Assembly (NCBI RefSeq): GCF_021390675.1
Contig: NZ_JAJEJV010000004.1
Coordinates: forward strand, 1,612,001-1,676,000
From: Dyella sp. 2HG41-7
GTDB taxonomy: Bacteria > Pseudomonadota > Gammaproteobacteria > Xanthomonadales > Rhodanobacteraceae
DNA: 64,000 bases
Direction of reading: 5' to 3'
Shown: positions 1 through 9,126 of the stretch, in pieces
How the letters are laid out: every line of letters starts with the position of its first letter
Numbering within the stretch: the stretch's first letter is position 1
Made by a program: the position numbers and the translations under genes
The notes under the pieces: model-generated
What the model saw: the letters and a program-made list of their open reading frames with translations, nothing else
The model's database searches: none
What the model was told of the DNA's origin: nothing

Positions 1-255
1 ATCCATGAACACGTAGGTCTCGCCGTCCATGTACGAGAAATTCGCGGCGCGGCGAACCAGATCCATTTCTTTCAGATCGTCGTCGGCGCGCAGGCTCAGG
101 TCGAATTTGCGACCGCCCGGAATGGAATACAGCGTGAAACGGAACGTAACGTTGCCGCCACGTGCTGTCGGCGAGCTGCGTTCGATATCGCGCACCTGAT
201 ACACGGTGCCTTCGTGTTCGATTACGTTGCCTTTCTTGACGTCGGAAGCTTTCAT
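1..255 (-). CDS. yeiP: Elongation factor P-like protein EfpL/YeiP (3' end outside window)
   Basis: The minus-strand reading starts [16 protein letters not shown] and gives 85 residues before the window ends, so only the N-terminal domain and the start of the next are seen. The loop SPTARGG, with an arginine near residue 32, is where canonical EF-P carries its modified lysine; EfpL paralogs use an arginine there. The later stretch [14 protein letters not shown] is also typical of the family. EF-P family proteins bind between the ribosomal P and E sites and relieve stalling at proline-rich and related motifs. The ATG is the natural family start. No operon partner is visible. Confidence 0.9.
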   Translation of the reverse strand, partial: MKASDVKKGNVIEHEGTVYQVRDIERSSPTARGGNVTFRFTLYSIPGGRKFDLSLRADDDLKEMDLVRRAANFSYMDGETYVFMD

Positions 256-353
256 GGGAAGTGTGCGATCAAAGGGTTTGGAGAAAAGGGTGTAACGCTG
301 GCGCGAGCATGCGAAGGCGCGAATGGCCAACGTTGCTCGCGCTGCGTATTGGA

Positions 354-1121
354 TTACTTCGGCTGCAACCGCACCGCGCCATCGAGGCGAATGGTTTCGC
401 CGTTGATATAGCGATTGCCGAGAATAAACGCCACCGTCGACGCAAATTCGTCCGGCTTGCCCAGGCGCGAAGGGAAGGGGATGGAGGCGGACAGCGATTC
501 CTGCACCTGCGGCGGCATGCCATCCACCATTGGCGTCCAGAAGATGCCCGGCGCGATGGTCGCCACGCGGATACCGAAACGCGACAATTCGCGCGCCATC
601 GGCAAGGTCATGCCGACGACACCGCCTTTCGAGGCGGAATATGCGGCCTGGCCGATCTGGCCTTCATAGGCTGCAACGCTGGCAGTGTTGATGATCACGC
701 CGCGCTCGCCGTCTTCGCCGGCGTCGTTGCTTTGCATCAGCGCTGCGCCGGCCTTGGCCACGTTGAAGCTGCCCACCAGGTTCACCATGACCGTGGTGGC
801 AAAGGTGTTCAAGGGCATCGCGCCTTCTTTGCCAAGCACGCGGCCGGCGCCCAGGATGCCCGCGCAATTGATCACCACGTTCAACCCGCCCATCGCTTCG
901 CGCGCGGCGGCGACATTGGCGACCACGCCTTCTTCCGACGTCACGTCGGTGCGGAAAAAGCGCGCGTTGTCGCCCAGCGCCTTGGCCGCTTCCTGACCCT
1001 TTTCTTCATTGACATCGAACAGGGCGACACGGCCGCCGTTCGCCACCAGATGCTGGGCGACCGCGTGACCGAGACCGGAAGCGCCGCCCGTGATGACGGC
1101 TTTGACTTGATTGAGCTGCAT
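354..1121 (-). CDS. SDR-family 3-hydroxyacyl-CoA dehydrogenase (HSD10-like)
   Basis: A 255-residue short-chain dehydrogenase. The N-terminal NAD-binding motif TGGASGLG is near residue 11, NCAGI follows, and the catalytic YSASK lies within [20 protein letters not shown]. This last segment is characteristic of type II 3-hydroxyacyl-CoA dehydrogenases (HSD10), which oxidise 2-methyl-3-hydroxybutyryl-CoA and related acyl-CoAs in isoleucine and fatty-acid breakdown. The ATG at 1121 begins [13 protein letters not shown] and puts the nucleotide-binding strand at the expected place. Upstream in-frame codons only add about 65 non-homologous residues. It stands alone, divergent from the gene at 1375, and fits the acyl-CoA catabolism nearby. 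Exact substrate is inferred. Confidence 0.88.
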   Translation of the reverse strand: MQLNQVKAVITGGASGLGHAVAQHLVANGGRVALFDVNEEKGQEAAKALGDNARFFRTDVTSEEGVVANVAAAREAMGGLNVVINCAGILGAGRVLGKEGAMPLNTFATTVMVNLVGSFNVAKAGAALMQSNDAGEDGERGVIINTASVAAYEGQIGQAAYSASKGGVVGMTLPMARELSRFGIRVATIAPGIFWTPMVDGMPPQVQESLSASIPFPSRLGKPDEFASTVAFILGNRYINGETIRLDGAVRLQPK

Positions 1122-1374
1122 GGTGCGTCCCGTAAAACGAAAAGCGCAATGGTAGCGCACCGGCTCCCTGATCAGCCGGGCAGGCTGAACGGTGGCCGAG
1201 CCCCGAACGGAACATTCACGCAGCGTTCGTAAGGTTGACGCAATCTTTGTACATCGTATCGACAGCGCGGTTTCGTTCGATGCGATGTCAGTCAAATCAA
1301 TGGATTGCGACATCGCCACCGGAGCGCGAACCCGTGCGATTCCCGTGCAGCGCCACGTTTACAAGGAGTACGCC

Positions 1375-1710
1375 ATGAAGAAGCAGTTAGCAGCCATCGC
1401 CTTCTGCAGTGCGATGCTGATGTCGTCGCAATTTGCGATGGCGCAGGCTTATCGCCCCGGACCGCCGCCGCCGCAACAGCAACGCTATCGCGGCATGTAC
1501 GACCAGGGTCGACACGAAGGTTGGTACAAGCGGGGCGGACGCATTCCGCCGTCGTATCGCGGCAGCAGGTACGTGGTGACCGACTACCGTCGCTATCGCC
1601 TGCGTCCGCCGCCGCGCGGATACCAGTACATCCGCAGCGACAACGGTGACTTCCTGTTGGCGGCTGTCGCCACTGGGGCGATCCTCAGCATCATTGCGGC
1701 CAGTCACTGA
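1375..1710 (+). CDS. RcnB-family periplasmic protein
   Basis: A 111-residue exported protein. It has a signal peptide (MKKQLAAIAFCSAMLMSS, probable cleavage after AMA near residue 24), a proline/arginine-rich middle (RPGPPPPQQQRYRG), and the RcnB-type core RGGRIPPSYRGSRYVVTDY. A C-terminal hydrophobic stretch (LLAAVATGAILSIIAA) could anchor it. RcnB of E. coli is a periplasmic protein involved in nickel/cobalt homeostasis, but most family members are uncharacterised. The ATG at 1375 is chosen because AAGGAG lies nine bases upstream and the signal peptide starts there. It is monocistronic and ends at a strong hairpin. Confidence 0.8.
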   Translation: MKKQLAAIAFCSAMLMSSQFAMAQAYRPGPPPPQQQRYRGMYDQGRHEGWYKRGGRIPPSYRGSRYVVTDYRRYRLRPPPRGYQYIRSDNGDFLLAAVATGAILSIIAASH

Positions 1711-1724
1711 AAAGCCGGATCGAG

Positions 1725-1756
1725 AAAACCCCTCTCTCATGCGGAGAGGGGTTTTT
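1725..1756. terminator. Bidirectional rho-independent terminator
   Basis: A 12-bp stem (AAAACCCCTCTC with GAGAGGGGTTTT) closes a 7-base loop and runs into T residues on both strands. It lies between the convergent genes ending at 1710 and 1784 and can serve both. Confidence 0.85.
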
Positions 1757-1783
1757 CGTATTCGACATCGAGGGCGACGCGCC

Positions 1784-2806
1784 TTATGGCTTGGCCTGCA
1801 TGATGCGCAACTGCGGCTTTCCCGCCAGATTCTTCAGCGGGAAATAGGCGTAGTGCGAAGCGGAGTCGACAGCCACCACATGCGCATTGGGGCCCAGCAC
1901 GGCGGTGCCGAGCAAAGTTATGGCGTGGCCTTGCACTTTGAACATCGAAACCTGGTCGGATTCGCCCGCCACATAGAGCCAATCGAGCGCGGTGTCGAAG
2001 CCCAGAACATCCGGGTCTTTGGCGACATCGAAGGTCTGCACGACGCGTCGATTAACCAGGTCGAAGACGAGCAGTTTGTCGTTGTCTTCGCAGGCGATAA
2101 AAGCGAGATGCGTTTTCGGGTCGATATAGAGGCCGTGATTGCCTTTCGCACCCGGAAGATCCGTTCGGCTGATCACTTTGTCGGTGACCGGATCGATCTC
2201 CACCAGCTGCTTGCGCGTTTGCACGTTCGCAAAGATGTGTTTGGTGATCGGATCGTATTGCGTGTTGCCGACGTCGCCGCCTAACGGAATCGTGGCGATG
2301 CGCTTGTTGGTGCGCGTATCGATCACCGTATCGGTGCCGCCGTGTTCGTCGGAGACGTAGAGCTTGTGCACGTCCGGCGCATACGCCATGCCGTCGGGGT
2401 AATCGCCGGCCGGTACGCGCGCGGTGATCGTCAACGTCTTGGGATCGATGGCGACCACTTCGTCCGTACCCGTCGCGGATGCATAAACGCGATCGAGCTC
2501 TGGAACGAACAACACGCCATGCACGTGACTGACATTGTGGATATCTGTCACCACTTTTTGCGCTTGCGTATCGAACACTGTGACGATGCTATCGCCCAGA
2601 TGCGCGAGATAGAGGCGATGCGAGGCGGGATCGAGACTGGCGTAATCCCAGCGTGTGGTGCGGCCGGTGAGCGGTGCATCGGTCACGGAGGCGAGCGGTA
2701 AATGTCCGGTGACGCCGGTGCTGCACGCGGTTGACGACCCGACAAGAAGCCATGTCGCGATAGCATGAAGTGCGAAGGCGTGGCGCCGACTGGATCGAAT
2801 CGTCAT
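1784..2806 (-). CDS. YncE-like beta-propeller (YVTN-repeat) protein, exported
   Basis: A 340-residue protein. An N-terminal hydrophobic segment ends in SSTAC, a possible but non-ideal lipobox, so it may be a lipoprotein or a simply secreted protein. The rest repeats about every 40 residues with patterns such as VFDTQAQKVV, AIDPKTLTITARVPAG, VIDTRTNKRIATIPLG and EIDPVTDKVI, the signature of YncE/YVTN seven-bladed propellers. These proteins act in the periplasm as binding scaffolds, some near heme or quinoprotein systems; no partner is encoded here. The ATG at 2806 follows a good GGGAGACGGG ribosome site. It faces the RcnB-like gene across the terminator at 1725. Confidence 0.82.
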   Translation of the reverse strand: MTIRSSRRHAFALHAIATWLLVGSSTACSTGVTGHLPLASVTDAPLTGRTTRWDYASLDPASHRLYLAHLGDSIVTVFDTQAQKVVTDIHNVSHVHGVLFVPELDRVYASATGTDEVVAIDPKTLTITARVPAGDYPDGMAYAPDVHKLYVSDEHGGTDTVIDTRTNKRIATIPLGGDVGNTQYDPITKHIFANVQTRKQLVEIDPVTDKVISRTDLPGAKGNHGLYIDPKTHLAFIACEDNDKLLVFDLVNRRVVQTFDVAKDPDVLGFDTALDWLYVAGESDQVSMFKVQGHAITLLGTAVLGPNAHVVAVDSASHYAYFPLKNLAGKPQLRIMQAKP

Positions 2807-2867
2807 ACCCGTCTCCCGAGTGACTTGGTTCAATGCGCAACTATCGATCTTATGGCTGACGAATCGC

Positions 2868-3434
2868 TTAGCGATCGAGCAACGCCTGCAGTGCGTCGGA
2901 TATGGCGAGCGACGAAAATGCTTGCACAGGTTTTGGCGGATTGGTGGTGCGCTGCAATGTCTTTTGCCACACACCGACATCCCACCATTGCCCCAGCTTG
3001 TAACCGGCTTCGCGCCAAACGCCCGCGGGTTCGAATCCCATGGACTCGTGCAACGCGACGCTCACCTCACCGGGCATGGTGATCACGCCGACGGCCTGAT
3101 TGATACCTTGCAAGCGCATGACATCGAGCAGCACCGCGTAAAGCTTGCGCGCGATGCCGCGACGTCGCGCATCGGCGTGTACGTAGATCGATGTTTCCGC
3201 AATCCAATCGTAAGCGGCCCGCTCGCGAAAGCGCGTGGCATAGGCGTAAGCGAGCACGTTGCCGTTTTCTTCCCACACCAGCCACGGGTAGTGCTGCAGG
3301 CGAGTCAGAATGCGTTGGCGCATCGCGTCCGCGCCAGGGAGTTCCGTTTCGAACGTGATGGCGGTGTCGGTGATCGTGGGAGCGTAGATGGCGTGGGTGG
3401 CTTCGGCATCTTCGGCCCGGGCGATACGGATCAT
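2868..3434 (-). CDS. GNAT-family N-acetyltransferase (phosphinothricin acetyltransferase-like)
   Basis: A 188-residue GNAT enzyme. The N-terminus MIRIARAEDAEATHAIYAP matches the PAT/MnaT/YwnH group. The acetyl-CoA pyrophosphate loop is ARRRGIARKLY near residue 90, and the C-terminal HESMGFEPAGVWREAGYK is typical. Such enzymes acetylate small amines, including methionine sulfoximine and phosphinothricin. About 20 residues beyond the usual end look non-homologous. The ATG at 3434 overlaps the stop of the upstream gene as ATGA, so translation is probably coupled to the YdeI-like gene. Substrate unknown. Confidence 0.85.
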   Translation of the reverse strand: MIRIARAEDAEATHAIYAPTITDTAITFETELPGADAMRQRILTRLQHYPWLVWEENGNVLAYAYATRFRERAAYDWIAETSIYVHADARRRGIARKLYAVLLDVMRLQGINQAVGVITMPGEVSVALHESMGFEPAGVWREAGYKLGQWWDVGVWQKTLQRTTNPPKPVQAFSSLAISDALQALLDR

Positions 3435-4024
3435 TTTTGATATTTCCAATTGCGATGTTTGCCTTCGGCCAGCCATTCCAGTGCGGTGGCGATGCGTTTC
3501 TGGCGCGTGGCGTCGGTCTTGGCTTCGGTGATCCATTCGACGTATTCGCGTTGCGCGCTGGGACTAAAGGCTTCGTAATGTTTACGCGCCGCCGCGTGCT
3601 TTTTAAGCAGCGCTGCGAAATCGGCAGGACATTCGAGCGGCGGTTTCTTCGATGGCGCGGACCGCTGCCTCGTCACACCGGCGTCTCGCAACGCCATGGC
3701 TTTGCGAACATAGGCGACCAGTTCTTTCTTGCTCGGCAATTCTTTCACCGACGTGATCTTGCCGAACTGGCCCATACCTTCATGATGCGTTTCGCCCACC
3801 ACATCTTTGCCATGCCAGAAATGGAGGGCGCAATGTTGTTTGAACGCCGCCATGGAACACACCAGCTTGCCGTCGTACATAAAATGCGGGCAATTCCATT
3901 TGATGCCTTCCTCGATATCGGGATAGGCCGCATGCACCACGCCGCGCAAGTGTTCAAGAATGGGTTTGGCGAAGTCGGCCGACTTGGCGATGTAGGCGTC
4001 GATACGTGGATCGCGGTTGGCCAT
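3431..4024 (-). CDS. YdeI/OmpD-associated family protein with DUF1801 domain
   Basis: A 197-residue protein with two recognisable parts. The N-terminal DUF1801 segment runs from residue 1 to about 125 (ADFAKPILEHLRGVVHAAYP, then WNCPHFMYDGKLVCSMAAF). A C-terminal YdeI-type segment follows (PADFAALLKKHAAARKHYEAFSPSAQREYVEWI). The family is widespread in bacteria and is sometimes annotated as bacteriocin-protection protein, on thin evidence. No signal peptide is seen, so it is probably cytoplasmic. It is the middle gene of a compact three-gene minus-strand set with two acetyltransferases: the next start overlaps its stop by four bases, and the upstream gene ends 12 bp before its start. Confidence 0.83.
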   Translation of the reverse strand: MANRDPRIDAYIAKSADFAKPILEHLRGVVHAAYPDIEEGIKWNCPHFMYDGKLVCSMAAFKQHCALHFWHGKDVVGETHHEGMGQFGKITSVKELPSKKELVAYVRKAMALRDAGVTRQRSAPSKKPPLECPADFAALLKKHAAARKHYEAFSPSAQREYVEWITEAKTDATRQKRIATALEWLAEGKHRNWKYQK

Positions 4025-4036
4025 GGCGCCCCTCGT

Positions 4037-4522
4037 TTAGAGATCGCGAATGTAAAAACAATCGCAGCTGAAATGTCCGGTGCCGCCCAAGGGTTCGCGC
4101 AACGGCTCGAAGCCATGCTTGCGATACAGACTTTGCGCGGCGTCCATGCCAGTGAGCGTTTCGATATAACAGCGCTTGAAATCGAAACCGCGAGCGGCAT
4201 CCAGGCAGCGGTGCATCATGTTTGCGCCAGCGCCGATGCCGCGCGCTTCGGGTAGGAAATACATTTTGCGCAGTTCGCAAATATCCGCATGGCCGCCGTC
4301 CAGCGGCGCGATGCCGCCGCCGCCGATCACGACGCCATCGCGCTCCACGACAAAATACGCGCTGCGCGGGCGCGCGTATGATGCGTGCATATCGTCGACT
4401 TCGGCATCGTGGATGGCGAAGCCGGGACCGTCGGCGCCGAATTCGGGCATGACGGTGCGAATGATGGCGGCGACCGCGGCGTTGTCGCGCGGCTCGACGG
4501 GGCGGATGGTGAAGTCGGGCAT
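4037..4522 (-). CDS. GNAT-family N-acetyltransferase
   Basis: A 161-residue GNAT enzyme. Visible features are the N-terminal MPDFTIRPVEPRDNAAVAAI, the strand ICELRKMYFLPEARGIGAGA that carries the acetyl-CoA loop (RGIGAG near residue 97), and the C-terminal LYRKHGFEPLREPLGGTGH. The wording resembles the group annotated as putative acetyltransferases of amino acids or small amines; no substrate can be assigned. The ATG at 4522 is used because the 26 residues upstream in frame are threonine-rich and non-homologous. First gene of the GNAT-YdeI-GNAT set that runs to 2868. Confidence 0.83.
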   Translation of the reverse strand: MPDFTIRPVEPRDNAAVAAIIRTVMPEFGADGPGFAIHDAEVDDMHASYARPRSAYFVVERDGVVIGGGGIAPLDGGHADICELRKMYFLPEARGIGAGANMMHRCLDAARGFDFKRCYIETLTGMDAAQSLYRKHGFEPLREPLGGTGHFSCDCFYIRDL

Positions 4523-4639
4523 ACGGCTAAAAGTAGCAGTTTGCTCGACGTTGCGGGGAGTGACGTAGGTTGGGGTGTGGGTTTTCGTTGTCGACGTCAA
4601 AAGCGCTTTGCGAAGTAGAGCGCTTTATCGCGAGGTTTT

Positions 4640-4675
4640 CCCCTCACCCCAGCCCTCTCCCCGAAGGGGAGAGGG
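4640..4675. repeat. REP-like palindrome, family A (CCCTCTCCCC hairpin)
   Basis: A CCCTCACCCCAG tract is followed by a perfect 10-bp hairpin (CCCTCTCCCC / GGGGAGAGGG, 3-base loop). The same design recurs at 23123, 36587 and 36702, in both orientations, and in altered form at 42532. It lies between convergent-looking gene ends just past liuE. Confidence 0.85.
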
Positions 4676-4682
4676 AGCAAGG

Positions 4683-5585
4683 TCATGCGGCCGTTGTGCG
4701 TGCTTTGGTCACGCGGCTGGCAGTGGGTTTATTGAGTTGCGCGGAGAGCCACGCACCGGTCGCGACGAGCAGGTCCAGATCGATGCCGGTTTGCATGCCC
4801 ATGCCGTGCAGCATGTAGACCACGTCTTCACTGGCGACGTTGCCCGTGGCGCCTTTCGCATACGGGCAGCCGCCCGTGCCGGAGACGGCGGTGTCGACCA
4901 CGCGCACGCCTTCTTCCAGACACGCAAGGATGTTGGCCAGCGCCTGACCGTAGGTGTCGTGGAAATGCACCGCCAGCGCATGCATGGGAATTTCCTGCGA
5001 CACCGCATGCAGCATTTCTCTCGCCTTGGCGGGCGTGCCCACGCCGATGGTGTCGGCGACGGAAATTTCGTAGCAACCCATCTCGTACAGTCGCTTGGAA
5101 ACACGCACTACGTCGGCGATCGCCACTTCGCCCTGATACGGGCAACCCAGCGCGGTGGAAACATAGCCGCGCACTCGGACGCCTTCGGCTTTCGCTTCCT
5201 CCAATACCGGCTCGAAGCGTTCCAGCGATTCGGCGATGGTGGCGTTGATGTTGGCGCGATTGAACGCTTCGGACGCGGCAGTGAACACCGACACCTCGGT
5301 GGCGCCGACTTCGCGCGCGATCCGATAACCCTGCTCGTTGGGAACGAGCACGGGATAACACACGCCCGGCACCTTGCGGATATGCCGGAACACTTCCGTC
5401 GCATCGGCCAACTGCGGCACCCAGCGCGGGCTGACGAAGCTGGTGGTTTCGATGGTTTTCAAACCCGTCGACGACAAACGATCGATCAGCGCGATCTTGA
5501 TGTCGGGCGGAAGCAATGTTTTCTCGTTCTGCAAACCATCGCGAGGGCTGACCTCGACCAGGCGAACATAAGAGTCTGCGTTCAT
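4683..5585 (-). CDS. liuE: Hydroxymethylglutaryl-CoA lyase
   Basis: A 300-residue HMG-CoA lyase, which splits HMG-CoA into acetoacetate and acetyl-CoA in the last step of leucine breakdown. The N-terminal VEVSPRDGLQNEK carries the metal and substrate-binding arginine-aspartate of the DRE-TIM family. VHFHDTYGQALAN supplies the metal-binding histidines, and TGGCPYAKGATGN is the signature loop with the catalytic cysteine. Length matches the bacterial enzyme. The ATG at 5585 has CAGGAG nine bases upstream; extending it adds 29 unrelated residues. It is the last gene of the run liuC, cupin, liuD, liuE, 28 bp after liuD. Confidence 0.95.
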   Translation of the reverse strand: MNADSYVRLVEVSPRDGLQNEKTLLPPDIKIALIDRLSSTGLKTIETTSFVSPRWVPQLADATEVFRHIRKVPGVCYPVLVPNEQGYRIAREVGATEVSVFTAASEAFNRANINATIAESLERFEPVLEEAKAEGVRVRGYVSTALGCPYQGEVAIADVVRVSKRLYEMGCYEISVADTIGVGTPAKAREMLHAVSQEIPMHALAVHFHDTYGQALANILACLEEGVRVVDTAVSGTGGCPYAKGATGNVASEDVVYMLHGMGMQTGIDLDLLVATGAWLSAQLNKPTASRVTKARTTAA

Positions 5586-5613
5586 ATACGAAGCTCCTGC
5601 AACCGGGCGGTGG

Positions 5614-7614
5614 TTACGATGCGAAGCGAACAAGCACAGTATCGGCTTCCACAAACTCGCCTTGCGTTGCACTCACACTTTCAATGGTGCCTGCGCGCGG
5701 CGCCTTCAAGGCTAGTTCCATTTTCATCGCTTCCATCACCAGCAGCTCCTGACCTTCTTCGACGTTGTCGCCGGTTTTGGCTTTTACCAACACGATGCGT
5801 CCCGGCATGGGCGCGATAATCTGGTTGCCGCCGGTGCCCGCTTTGGATTCCCATGCAAACGCCGCGGCGCGGACAAACGCGTGTCGTCGCTGGCCGTTTG
5901 CATCGTGAAGCGACACGCGCTCTTTGTCGGCGTGCACGGCGAAGCGCATGCCTTGTCCGTCGAAGCGGGCGCTGAGTGCTTCACCATCGATGCGCGCGCC
6001 GCGCACGTCGCAGTGCGACGTTCCGTATTGCAATTGATAGTCGCCATCGTGACCATGCGCGTCGATTTCATAACGCTGATCGCGTAACGAAAGCGCGACG
6101 ATCCGTTTGCCCGCATGCCCGATGCGCCACGCATCGGCGCGCGACCAGGGCGAATACGGATCGCTGCCGTGCGCCGCGCCGGCAAGTACGGCGCGTTCGT
6201 CGTGAAGCAAAGCGGCAGTCGCGGCAGCGAAAAGGACATGATGCGAGGGTGCCGTATCGCCAGTTAGAAATTCATCAAGGTGGCGATCCAGGTAACCGGT
6301 ATCGATGCGGCCTTCGATCACCACCGGGTGACTGACCAGCCGTTCGAGAAACGCGATATTCGATTTCGGCCCGACGATGTCACATTCGGCTAACGCTTCG
6401 CGCAGTCGTTGCAGCGCTTGGGTGCGATCGGCGTCGTACACGATCAGTTTGGCGATCATGGGATCGTAAAAAATCGTTACGGTGTCGCCTTCGATGACGC
6501 CGCCGTCCAAACGCACGTGGCGCGACGGGGCAGGCAGGTGCAAGGTGCGCAACTTGCCCGAGCCGGGCAGGAAATTCTGATCCGGATCTTCCGCGTAGAG
6601 ACGCACTTCGATCGCGTGGCCGCGCGCATGAACTTGCTCTTGCTGCAGCGGCAGCGGTTCGCCCGCGGCAATGCGCAGTTGCCATTCGACTAAATCGAGC
6701 CCCAGCGTTTCTTCGGTAACCGGATGCTCCACTTGGAGACGGGTGTTCATTTCCATGAAATAGAACGTGCCGTCCTGAGCGACGATAAATTCCACCGTGC
6801 CGGCGCCGACATAGCTCACCGCTTTGGCCGCCGCAACGGCTGCTTCGCCCATGGCTTGGCGACGTTCGGCGTTCAAGAAAGGCGATGGTGTTTCCTCCAA
6901 CACTTTTTGATAGCGACGCTGCGCAGAACACTCGCGCTCGTTCAAATGGATAACGTTGCCCTGCGTGTCGCCGAACACCTGAAACTCGATGTGGCGCGGA
7001 TGATCCACATAGCGCTCCAGAATCACGCGCGTATCGCCGAAAGAACTGGCGGCTTCGCGCTGCGCAGAGGCGAGCGCATCCGCAAATTCTTTCTCTGAGC
7101 GCACGATGCGCATACCTTTGCCGCCACCGCCCGCGGCGGCCTTGATCATCAGCGGAAAGCCGGTCTTGCGCGCGTGGTCGGCAAGTACATCCGTTTCCTG
7201 ATTGTCGCCGTGATAGCCCGGCACCAGCGGCACGCGGTGTTGTTCCATCAACGCCTTGGCGGCCGCCTTGGAACCCATTGCGTCGATGCTTTCCGGGCGC
7301 GGGCCGATAAAGGCGATGCCGGCTTCCGTGCACGCGCGCGCAAAGGCGGTGTTCTCGGAAAGAAAACCGTAACCGGGATGAATCGCTTGCGCGCCGGATT
7401 TTTGGGCGACCTCCAGAATCGTGTCGCTGCGCAGATACGAATCGGCCGGTCGCGGACCGCCGATTGGCCACGCTTCATCGGCGAGGCGCACGTGTTGCGC
7501 GTCTTTGTCCGCGTCCGAATACACCGCAATGGTGTGAATACCCAGCCGCCGGCAGGTGCGGATGACGCGGCAGGCGATCTCGCCGCGGTTGGCAATCAAT
7601 ACGCGCTCGAACAT
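5614..7614 (-). CDS. liuD: Methylcrotonyl-CoA carboxylase biotin-containing (alpha) subunit
   Basis: A 666-residue biotin-dependent carboxylase subunit. In order: a biotin-carboxylase N-domain (MFERVLIANRGEIACRVIRT), the ATP-grasp with glycine-rich AAAGGGGKGMRIV, the catalytic EMNTRLQVEHPVTE, a variable middle, and a C-terminal biotinyl domain whose EAMKMEL places the biotin-accepting lysine at residue 631. With LiuB it carboxylates 3-methylcrotonyl-CoA. Propionyl- or geranyl-CoA carboxylase is an alternative on sequence alone, but neighbouring HMG-CoA lyase and methylglutaconyl-CoA hydratase decide for leucine breakdown. The beta subunit is unusually distant, at 16521. Confidence 0.93.
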   Translation of the reverse strand: MFERVLIANRGEIACRVIRTCRRLGIHTIAVYSDADKDAQHVRLADEAWPIGGPRPADSYLRSDTILEVAQKSGAQAIHPGYGFLSENTAFARACTEAGIAFIGPRPESIDAMGSKAAAKALMEQHRVPLVPGYHGDNQETDVLADHARKTGFPLMIKAAAGGGGKGMRIVRSEKEFADALASAQREAASSFGDTRVILERYVDHPRHIEFQVFGDTQGNVIHLNERECSAQRRYQKVLEETPSPFLNAERRQAMGEAAVAAAKAVSYVGAGTVEFIVAQDGTFYFMEMNTRLQVEHPVTEETLGLDLVEWQLRIAAGEPLPLQQEQVHARGHAIEVRLYAEDPDQNFLPGSGKLRTLHLPAPSRHVRLDGGVIEGDTVTIFYDPMIAKLIVYDADRTQALQRLREALAECDIVGPKSNIAFLERLVSHPVVIEGRIDTGYLDRHLDEFLTGDTAPSHHVLFAAATAALLHDERAVLAGAAHGSDPYSPWSRADAWRIGHAGKRIVALSLRDQRYEIDAHGHDGDYQLQYGTSHCDVRGARIDGEALSARFDGQGMRFAVHADKERVSLHDANGQRRHAFVRAAAFAWESKAGTGGNQIIAPMPGRIVLVKAKTGDNVEEGQELLVMEAMKMELALKAPRAGTIESVSATQGEFVEADTVLVRFAS

Positions 7615-7717
7615 GCGGGGGCCCTACCGGTTCGCAGAAGCTGCAAAGCTCATAAAACTAGCAGATTTGTCCGATTCAGCCGATGCGCAGCGCAGCACGA
7701 CGCCGGCGAGGGGAGCG

Positions 7718-8233
7718 CTATTCGCCTTCCCAATAGTCGACCGACTCGCCTTGGCGCGTGATCAGGCGCAGCACTTGCGGCTTGCCGTCTTGGTCCACGC
7801 CGAAGTCGCCCAGGATGCCGTACTTGTTGGAATCCGGGTATTCGCAAATTTCCGGTGTGAGCTTGCTGCTCACCGCCAAGTAGCGCAGTTCGGCGGCGCC
7901 GGTATTGATGATTTGATGCGCGCTGTCCGGGCCGCCCGGCGGGCAGGCGATGATGTCGCCTTGGCGAATCGGATGACGCTCCGCGCCGACGCGAATTTCT
8001 CCTTCGCCTTCCAGCACGAAAAACATCTCTTCGTTCACACGATGATTGTGCAGCGGAAAGGCGCGCTTGCCCGGCGGCACGGCGGTGATGTTGTAGCCGA
8101 GATGTTTCGCGCCCATTTGCATGGACACGCGCCCAATGCGTGCTTCGAAGCGTTGCGCGGCGTCGCCGGTCGGGGCGTAGCCGGGCGGGAAGGGTTGCAG
8201 TTCGATATCGGCGATATTGACGATGCGTTTCAT
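7718..8233 (-). CDS. Cupin-domain protein
   Basis: A 171-residue single-cupin protein. Motif 1 is HNHRVNEEMFFVLEGEGEI, near residues 62-80, with the two histidines and glutamate of the metal site; motif 2 is PPGGPDSAHQIINTG. No signal peptide is visible. The family includes dioxygenases, isomerases and sugar-binding proteins, and the substrate is unknown. It sits inside the liu run between liuC and liuD (gaps of 65 and 103 bp), so it is probably co-transcribed with leucine-degradation genes; a role there is only inferred from position. The ATG at 8233 gives the expected cupin N-terminus. Confidence 0.82.
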   Translation of the reverse strand: MKRIVNIADIELQPFPPGYAPTGDAAQRFEARIGRVSMQMGAKHLGYNITAVPPGKRAFPLHNHRVNEEMFFVLEGEGEIRVGAERHPIRQGDIIACPPGGPDSAHQIINTGAAELRYLAVSSKLTPEICEYPDSNKYGILGDFGVDQDGKPQVLRLITRQGESVDYWEGE

Positions 8234-8298
8234 GGCGCAAACCCCATAGATGGCGGCGAGCAGAGATAGCGTAGCGCGGCGCTGCTGTCAGCGTGGTG

Positions 8299-9093
8299 TC
8301 AGCTGCTATGCGTCCAGCTTGCCGCGCGTTTGTCGAGGAAAGCGGCCAACCCTTCCTGACCTTCTTGCGAGACGCGCAAACGGGCAATCAATGCGGCGTT
8401 GTCGCGGTCGATCCGTTCGGCGGCGGCTTCAGTCAGCCCATGCATATTGAAGGCGAGTTGCTTGGCCTCGTGCTGCGCGATGGGCCCGGCCTTAGCCAGT
8501 TGCTTGAGCACGGTATGCACGGTGTCGTCCAGATAATCGGCGGCAACCACCTCGTGCAACAAGCCGATTTGCGCGGCGGTTTCCGCATCGAAAATCTCGC
8601 CGGTAAGGAATAAGCGGCGCGCCTGGCGCAAACCGACGGCGGCGATCACGTACGGGGAGATCACTGCGGGAACCAGCCCGAGTTTCACTTCGGTAAGCCC
8701 GAACTTTGCCGTGTTCACGCCGATGGCGATATCGCAGCAAGCCACAAGCCCCACGCCGCCGCCATACGCCGCGCCGTTGACGCGGGCGATGGTGGGCTTG
8801 GGCAGAAACTGTAGCGTGCGCATCAGGGCGGCAAGGCGCAGGGAATCCTCCCGGTTTTCTGCTTCGCTGGCCTTGGCCATGCCGCGCATCCAGTTGAGAT
8901 CGGCGCCGGCGGAAAAGCTCGCGCCCACGCCCGTCAGCACCACCGCGCGCACGGCCGGATCGTTACCGGCATCGACCAGGGCCGCGGTGAGATCGGCGAT
9001 CAGCCGGTCGTCAAAGGCGTTGTGCACGTCCGGTCGGTTCAGGCGGAGCTCGCGGATGCCCGCGTGGTCGGCGATCTGTACGGAGGAGGTCAT
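8299..9093 (-). CDS. liuC: Enoyl-CoA hydratase/isomerase, probable methylglutaconyl-CoA hydratase
   Basis: A 264-residue crotonase-fold enzyme. The oxyanion-hole segments are GASFSAGADLNWM (about residues 56-68) and ARVNGAAYGGGVGLVACCD (about 104-122). SAGADLNWM is typical of LiuC-type methylglutaconyl-CoA hydratases. It hydrates 3-methylglutaconyl-CoA to HMG-CoA, the substrate of the HMG-CoA lyase encoded two genes downstream. The ATG at 9093 follows a strong GGAGGAGGT ribosome site. First gene of the liuC-cupin-liuD-liuE run; its promoter region abuts the inverted-repeat element starting at 9127. Confidence 0.92.
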   Translation of the reverse strand: MTSSVQIADHAGIRELRLNRPDVHNAFDDRLIADLTAALVDAGNDPAVRAVVLTGVGASFSAGADLNWMRGMAKASEAENREDSLRLAALMRTLQFLPKPTIARVNGAAYGGGVGLVACCDIAIGVNTAKFGLTEVKLGLVPAVISPYVIAAVGLRQARRLFLTGEIFDAETAAQIGLLHEVVAADYLDDTVHTVLKQLAKAGPIAQHEAKQLAFNMHGLTEAAAERIDRDNAALIARLRVSQEGQEGLAAFLDKRAASWTHSS

Positions 9094-9126
9094 GGGGATA
9101 TCCAGGCAATGGCTGCCGGCATCCTA